Source: Apostichopus japonicus
Lineage: Eukaryota; Echinodermata; Holothuroidea; Aspidochirotida; Stichopodidae
Reading direction: 5' to 3'
NCBI RefSeq assembly: GCF_037975245.1
Contig: NC_092570.1
Coordinates: 6,429,001 to 6,493,000, forward strand
DNA: 64,000 nt
Made by a program: the position numbers and the translations under genes. Below are positions 57,728 to 64,000 of this stretch, in pieces. Position 1 is the first letter of the stretch. Each line of letters begins with the position of its first letter. The notes under the pieces were generated by a model that worked only from the letters and a program-made list of their open reading frames with translations, was not told where the DNA came from and searched no databases.

Positions 57728-59204
57728 CTAAAACGGCGTATTGAGCTGCCCTGAGGTGGAGCTGGGTTTTAACCCCGAAAAACACCCTAAATGTGCATCA
57801 ATGAAGCTGAAATAAATACATGATGTATTTAACAGACTCGAAAATAAATATGTAGTCCATTTAGGGTCATACATTATCTCAATAATTGTTAAAAAAAGCT
57901 TAAAGTTGGTCATAAGTCGCATTTTTATGATTCCATACTAAAATGCCGTATTGAGCTGCCCTGAGGTGGAGCTAGATTTTAACCCCGAAAAACACCCTAA
58001 ATGTGCATCAATGAAGCTGAAATAAATACATAGTGTATTTAATAGACTTGACAATAAATATGTAGTCCATTTAGGGTCATACATTATCTCAATAATTGTT
58101 AAAAAAAGCTTAAAGTTGGTCAAATGTCGCAATTTTTACGATTCCATACTAAAATGCCGTATTGAGCTGCCCTGAGGTGGAGCTGGGTTTTAACCCCGAA
58201 AAACACCCTAAATGTGCATCAATGAAGCTGAAATAAATACATAGTGTATTTAATAGACTAGACAATAAATATGTAGTCCATTTAGGGTCATACATTATCT
58301 CAATAATTGTTAAAAAAAAGCTTAAAGTTGGTCAAATGTCGCATTTTTATGATTCCATACTAAAATGCCGTATTGAGCTGCCCTGAGGTGGAGCTGGGTT
58401 TTAACCCCGAAAAACACCCTAAATGTGCATCAATGAAGCTGAAATAAATACATGATGTATTTAACAGACTCGAAAATAAATATGTAGTCCATTTAGGGTC
58501 ATACATTATCTCAATAATTGTTAAAAAAAGCTTAAAGTTAGTCAAATGTCGCATTTTTTATGATTCCACACTAAAATGCCGTATTGAGCTGCCCTGAGGT
58601 GGAGCTGGGTTTTAACCCCGAAAAACACCCTAAATGTGCATCAATGAAGCTGAAATAAATACATGATGTATTTAATAGACTTGACAATAAATATGTAGTC
58701 CATTTAGGGTCATACATTATCTCAATAATTGTTAAAAAAAAAGCTTAAATTTGGTCAAATGTCGCATTTTTATGATTCCTTACTAAAATGCCGTATTGAG
58801 CTGCCCTGAGGTGGAGCTAGATTTTAACCCCGAAAAACACCCTAAATGTGCATCAATGAAGCTGAAATAAATACATAGTGTATTTAATAGACTTGACAAT
58901 AAATATGTAGTCCATTTAGGGTCATACATTATCTCAATAATTGTTAAAAAAAGCTTAAAGTTGGTCAAATGTCGCAATTTTTACGATTCCATACTAAAAT
59001 GCCGTATTGAGCTGCCCTGAGGTGGAGCTGGGTTTTAACCCCGAAAAACACCCTAAATGTGCATCAATGAAGCTGAAATAAATACATAGTGTATTTAATA
59101 GACTAGACAATAAATATGTAGTCCATTTAGGGTCATACATTATCTCAATAATTGTTAAAAAAAGCTTAAAGTTAGTCAAATGTCGCATTTTTTATGATTC
59201 CACA
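57728..59204. repeat. Satellite higher-order repeat, first full seven-monomer unit (1,477 bp)
   Basis: Monomer starts at 57728, 57938, 58149, 58360, 58571, 58783 and 58994. Marker types: AAAACGGCGTATTGAG (first), GAGCTAGATTTTAAC (second and sixth), ACTCGAAAATAAAT (fourth), GATTCCTTAC at the sixth monomer's boundary. The same series returns at 61953-63429. Confidence 0.85.
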
Positions 59205-61952
59205 CTAAAACGGCGTATTGAGCTGCCCTGAGGTGGAGCTGGGTTTTAACCCCGAAAAACACCCTAAATGTGCATCAATGAAGCTGAAATAAATACATGA
59301 TGTAGTTAACAGACTCGACAATAAATATGTAGTCCATTTAGGGTCATACATTATCTCAATAATTGTTAAAAAAAGCTTAAAGTTGGTCATAAGTCGCATT
59401 TTTATGATTCCATACTAAAATGCCGTATTGAGCTGCCCTGAGGTGGAGCTAGATTTTAACCCCGAAAAACACCCTAAATGTGCATCAATGAAGCTGAAAT
59501 AAATACATAGTGTATTTAATAGACTTGACAATAAATATGTAGTCCATTTAGGGTCATACATTATCTCAATAATTGTTAAAAAAAGCTTAAAGTTGGTCAA
59601 ATGTCGCAATTTTTACGATTCCATACTAAAATGCCGTATTGAGCTGCCCTGAGGTGGAGCTGGGTTTTAACCCCGAAAAACACCCTAAATGTGCATCAAT
59701 GAAGCTGAAATAAATACATAGTGTATTTAATAGACTAGACAATAAATATGTAGTCCATTTAGGGTCATACATTATCTCAATAATTGTTAAAAAAAGCTTA
59801 AAGTTGGTCAAACGTCGCAATTTTTATGATTCCATATACTAAAATGCCGTATTGAGCTGCCCTGAGGTGGAGCTGGGTTTTAACCCCGAAAAACACCCTA
59901 AATGTGCATCAATGAAGCTGAAATAAATACATAGTGTATTTAATAGACTTGACAATAAATATGTAGTCCATTTAGGGTCATACATTATCTCAATAATTGT
60001 TAAAAAAAAGCTTAAAGTTGGTCAAATGTCGCATTTTTATGATTCCATACTAAAATGCCGTATTGAGCTGCCCTGAGGTGGAGCTGGGTTTTAACCCCGA
60101 AAAACACCCTAAATGTGCATCAATGAAGCTGAAATAAATACATAGTGTATTTAATAGACTTGACAATAAATATGTAGTCCATTTAGGGTCATACATTATC
60201 TCAATAATTGTTAAAAAAAGCTTAAATTTGGTCAAATGTCGCAATTTTTATGATTCCATACTAAAATGCCGTATTGAGCTGCCTTGAGGTGGAGCTGGGT
60301 TTTAACCCCGAAAAACACCCTAAATGTGCATCAATGAAGCTGAAATAAATACATGATGTATTTAACAGACTCGACAATAAATATGTAGTCCATTTAGGGT
60401 CATACATTATCTCAATAATTGTTAAAAAAAAAGCTTAAAGTTGGTCAAATGTCGCAATTTTTATGATTCCATACTAAAATGCCGTATTGAGCTGCCCTGA
60501 GGTGGAGCTAGATTTTAACCCCGAAAAACACCCTAAATGTGCATCAATGAAGCTGAAATAAATACATAGTGTATTTAATAGACTTGACAATAAATATGTA
60601 GTCCATTTAGGGTCATACATTATCTCAATAATTGTTAAAAAAAGCTTAAAGTTGGTCAAATGTCGCAATTTTTACGATTCCATACTAAAATGCCGTATTG
60701 AGCTGCCCTGAGGTGGAGCTGGGTTTTAACCCCGAAAAACACCCTAAATGTGCATCAAAGAAGCTGAAATAAATACATAGTGTATTTAATAGACTAGACA
60801 ATAAATATGTAGTCCATTTAGGGTCATACATTATCTCAATAATTGTTAAAAAAAGCTTAAAGTTGGTCAAACGTCGCAATTTTTATGATTCCATATACTA
60901 AAATGCCGTATTGAGCTGCCCTGAGGTGGAGCTGGGTTTTAACCCCGAAAAACACCCTAAATGTGCATCAATGAAGCTGAAATAAATACATAGTGTATTT
61001 AATAGACTTGACAATAAATATGTAGTCCATTTAGGGTCATACATTATCTCAATAATTGTTAAAAAAAAGCTTAAAGTTGGTCAAATGTCGCATTTTTATG
61101 ATTCCATACTAAAATGCCTCATTGAGCTGCCCTGAGGTGGAGCTGGGTTTTAACCCCGAAAAACACCCTAAATGTGCATCAATGAAGCTGAAATAAATAC
61201 ATGATGTATTTAACAGACTCGAAAATAAATATGTAGTCCATTTAGGGTCATACATTATCTCAATAATTGTTAAAAAAAGCTTAAAGTTAGTCAAATGTCG
61301 CATTTTTTATGATTCCACACTAAAATGCCGTATTGAGCTGCCCTGAGGTGGAGCTGGGTTTTAACCCCGAAAAACACCCTAAATGTGCATCAATGAAGCT
61401 GAAATAAATACATGATGTATTTAATAGACTTGACAATAAATATGTAGTCCATTTAGGGTCATACATTATCTCAATAATTGTTAAAAAAAAGCTTAAATTT
61501 GGTCAAATGTCGCATTTTTATGATTCCTTACTAAAATGCCGTATTGAGCTGCCCTGAGGTGGAGCTAGATTTTAACCCCGAAAAACACCCTAAATGTGCA
61601 TCAATGAAGCTGAAATAAATACATAGTGTATTTAATAGACTTGACAATAAATATGTAGTCCATTTAGGGTCATACATTATCTCAATAATTGTTAAAAAAA
61701 GCTTAAAGTTGGTCAAATGTCGCAATTTTTACGATTCCATACTAAAATGCCGTATTGAGCTGCCCTGAGGTGGAGCTGGGTTTTAACCCCGAAAAACACC
61801 CTAAATGTGCATCAATGAAGCTGAAATAAATACATAGTGTATTTAATAGACTAGACAATAAATATGTAGTCCATTTAGGGTCATACATTATCTCAATAAT
61901 TGTTAAAAAAAGCTTAAAGTTAGTCAAATGTCGCATTTTTTATGATTCCACA

Positions 61953-63429
61953 CTAAAACGGCGTATTGAGCTGCCCTGAGGTGGAGCTGGGTTTTAACCC
62001 CGAAAAACACCCTAAATGTGCATCAATGAAGCTGAAATAAATACATGATGTAGTTAACAGACTCGACAATAAATATGTAGTCCATTTAGGGTCATACATT
62101 ATCTCAATAATTGTTAAAAAAAGCTTAAAGTTGGTCATAAGTCGCATTTTTATGATTCCATACTAAAATGCCGTATTGAGCTGCCCTGAGGTGGAGCTAG
62201 ATTTTAACCCCGAAAAACACCCTAAATGTGCATCAATGAAGCTGAAATAAATACATAGTGTATTTAATAGACTTGACAATAAATATGTAGTCCATTTAGG
62301 GTCATACATTATCTCAATAATTGTTAAAAAAAGCTTAAAGTTGGTCAAATGTCGCAATTTTTACGATTCCATACTAAAATGCCGTATTGAGCTGCCCTGA
62401 GGTGGAGCTGGGTTTTAACCCCGAAAAACACCCTAAATGTGCATCAATGAAGCTGAAATAAATACATAGTGTATTTAATAGACTAGACAATAAATATGTA
62501 GTCCATTTAGGGTCATACATTATCTCAATAATTGTTAAAAAAAAGCTTAAAGTTGGTCAAATGTCGCATTTTTATGATTCCATACTAAAATGCCGTATTG
62601 AGCTGCCCTGAGGTGGAGCTGGGTTTTAACCCCGAAAAACACCCTAAATGTGCATCAATGAAGCTGAAATAAATACATGATGTATTTAACAGACTCGAAA
62701 ATAAATATGTAGTCCATTTAGGGTCATACATTATCTCAATAATTGTTAAAAAAAGCTTAAAGTTAGTCAAATGTCGCATTTTTTATGATTCCACACTAAA
62801 ATGCCGTATTGAGCTGCCTTGAGGTGGAGCTGGGTTTTAACCCCGAAAAACACCCTAAATGTGCATCAATGAAGCTGAAATAAATACATGATGTATTTAA
62901 TAGACTTGACAATAAATATGTAGTCCATTTAGGGTCATACATTATCTCAATAATTGTTAAAAAAAAAGCTTAAATTTGGTCAAATGTCGCATTTTTATGA
63001 TTCCTTACTAAAATGCCGTATTGAGCTGCCCTGAGGTGGAGCTAGATTTTAACCCCGAAAAACACCCTAAATGTGCATCAATGAAGCTGAAATAAATACA
63101 TAGTGTATTTAATAGACTTGACAATAAATATGTAGTCCATTTAGGGTCATACATTATCTCAATAATTGTTAAAAAAAGCTTAAAGTTGGTCAAATGTCGC
63201 AATTTTTACGATTCCATACTAAAATGCCGTATTGAGCTGCCCTGAGGTGGAGCTGGGTTTTAACCCCGAAAAACACCCTAAATGTGCATCAATGAAGCTG
63301 AAATAAATACATAGTGTATTTAATAGACTAGACAATAAATATGTAGTCCATTTAGGGTCATACATTATCTCAATAATTGTTAAAAAAAGCTTAAAGTTAG
63401 TCAAATGTCGCATTTTTTATGATTCCACA
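61953..63429. repeat. Satellite higher-order repeat, second full seven-monomer unit (1,477 bp)
   Basis: Same order of monomer variants and same total length as 57728-59204, and a third unit starts at 63430. Between the two full units lie 13 monomers in a related but rearranged order, including a five-monomer step (59415-60473, then 60474-61530). Confidence 0.85.
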
Positions 63430-64000
63430 CTAAAACGGCGTATTGAGCTGCCCTGAGGTGGAGCTGGGTTTTAACCCCGAAAAACACCCTAAATGTGCAT
63501 CAATGAAGCTGAAATAAATACATGATGTAGTTAACAGACTCGACAATAAATATGTAGTCCATTTAGGGTCATACATTATCTCAATAATTGTTAAAAAAAG
63601 CTTAAAGTTGGTCATAAGTCGCATTTTTATGATTCCATACTAAAATGCCGTATTGAGCTGCCCTGAGGTGGAGCTAGATTTTAACCCCGAAAAACACCCT
63701 AAATGTGCATCAATGAAGCTGAAATAAATACATAGTGTATTTAATAGACTTGACAATAAATATGTAGTCCATTTAGGGTCATACATTATCTCAATAATTG
63801 TTAAAAAAAGCTTAAAGTTGGTCAAATGTCGCAATTTTTACGATTCCATACTAAAATGCCGTATTGAGCTGCCCTGAGGTGGAGCTGGGTTTTAACCCCG
63901 AAAAACACCCTAAATGTGCATCAATGAAGCTGAAATAAATACATAGTGTATTTAATAGACTAGACAATAAATATGTAGTCCATTTAGGGTCATACATTAT

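Larger units (their letters stand above)
55916..64000. repeat. 211-bp satellite, about 38 monomers, open at the right edge
   Basis: Monomers of 209-213 bp run head to tail from GTATTTAATAGACTTGAC at about 55,916 to the last base. Each contains ATGTAGTCCATTTAGGGTC, an AAGCTT site after an A-run of variable length, GAGGTGGAGCT, TTTTAACCCCGAAAAACACC and GCTGAAATAAATACAT. A minus-strand ORF of 64 codons recurs in many monomers because they are so similar. Variant monomers recur in a fixed order, giving a higher-order repeat. The first ~9 monomers (to about 57,727) lack the marker variants and look monomeric. Confidence 0.97.

Noticed and set aside
56245-63834. The recurring 64-codon minus-strand ORF as a repeated protein gene
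   Set aside because: It is the satellite monomer read in one frame; many monomers break it, there is no variation pattern typical of coding selection, and no promoter or splice signals.

Overview
The window is nuclear DNA of an animal, AT-rich, with spliced genes (GT/AG introns in consistent phases), many short inverted-repeat transposons, LINE remnants, minisatellites and a long satellite. The tandem ependymin-related genes and the style of the repeats suggest a marine invertebrate deuterostome. An echinoderm, perhaps a sea cucumber, is my best guess, but nothing in the window proves the species.

Region 1 (1 to about 32,910) is a tandem array of four complete six-exon genes on the + strand, spaced 6.9, 7.4 and 7.1 kb apart. 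Each encodes a 226-residue secreted protein of the ependymin-related (EPDR) family. All four have the same exon lengths (127, 134, 79, 168, 104 and 69 coding bases), the same intron phases, a TATA box about 110 bp before the ATG and an intact reading frame. The window opens in the 3' flank of a further unit, so the array continues to the left. It ends at about 32,910. The introns carry a 23-bp minisatellite (intron 1), copy-specific transposon insertions (introns 2 and 3) and an unusual foldback-like element (intron 4) that is long in copies 1 and 4, tiny in copy 2 and absent from copy 3.

Region 2 (32.9 to 42.7 kb) is gene-poor. It holds a cluster of non-autonomous elements with hAT-like features: perfect 8-bp target duplications and CA(G)...(C)TG ends. 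Three are closely related elements of about 300 bp within 2.5 kb, and one is a 1.26-kb element with a sister copy inside intron 3 of EPDR copy 4.

Region 3 (42.9 to 50.4 kb) is one two-exon gene (at least) for a predicted 1,416-residue protein: C2H2-like fingers, a SWIM-like CxC...CxH cluster, further zinc clusters, a core resembling KDZ transposases or HMGXB3, a Ulp1-type cysteine protease with its triad present, and a C-terminal PHD finger. Its intron contains a decayed CR1-like LINE tail.

Region 4 (50.4 to 55.9 kb) is non-coding. It contains a 1.26-kb element with 20-bp inverted ends filled by minisatellites, a 120-bp snap-back element, and a degraded L1/Tx1-type LINE tail. Region 5 (55.9 kb to the right edge) is a satellite of about 211 bp per monomer, about 38 copies, with a higher-order repeat of seven monomers (1,477 bp). 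I found no convincing tRNA, rRNA or CRISPR feature.
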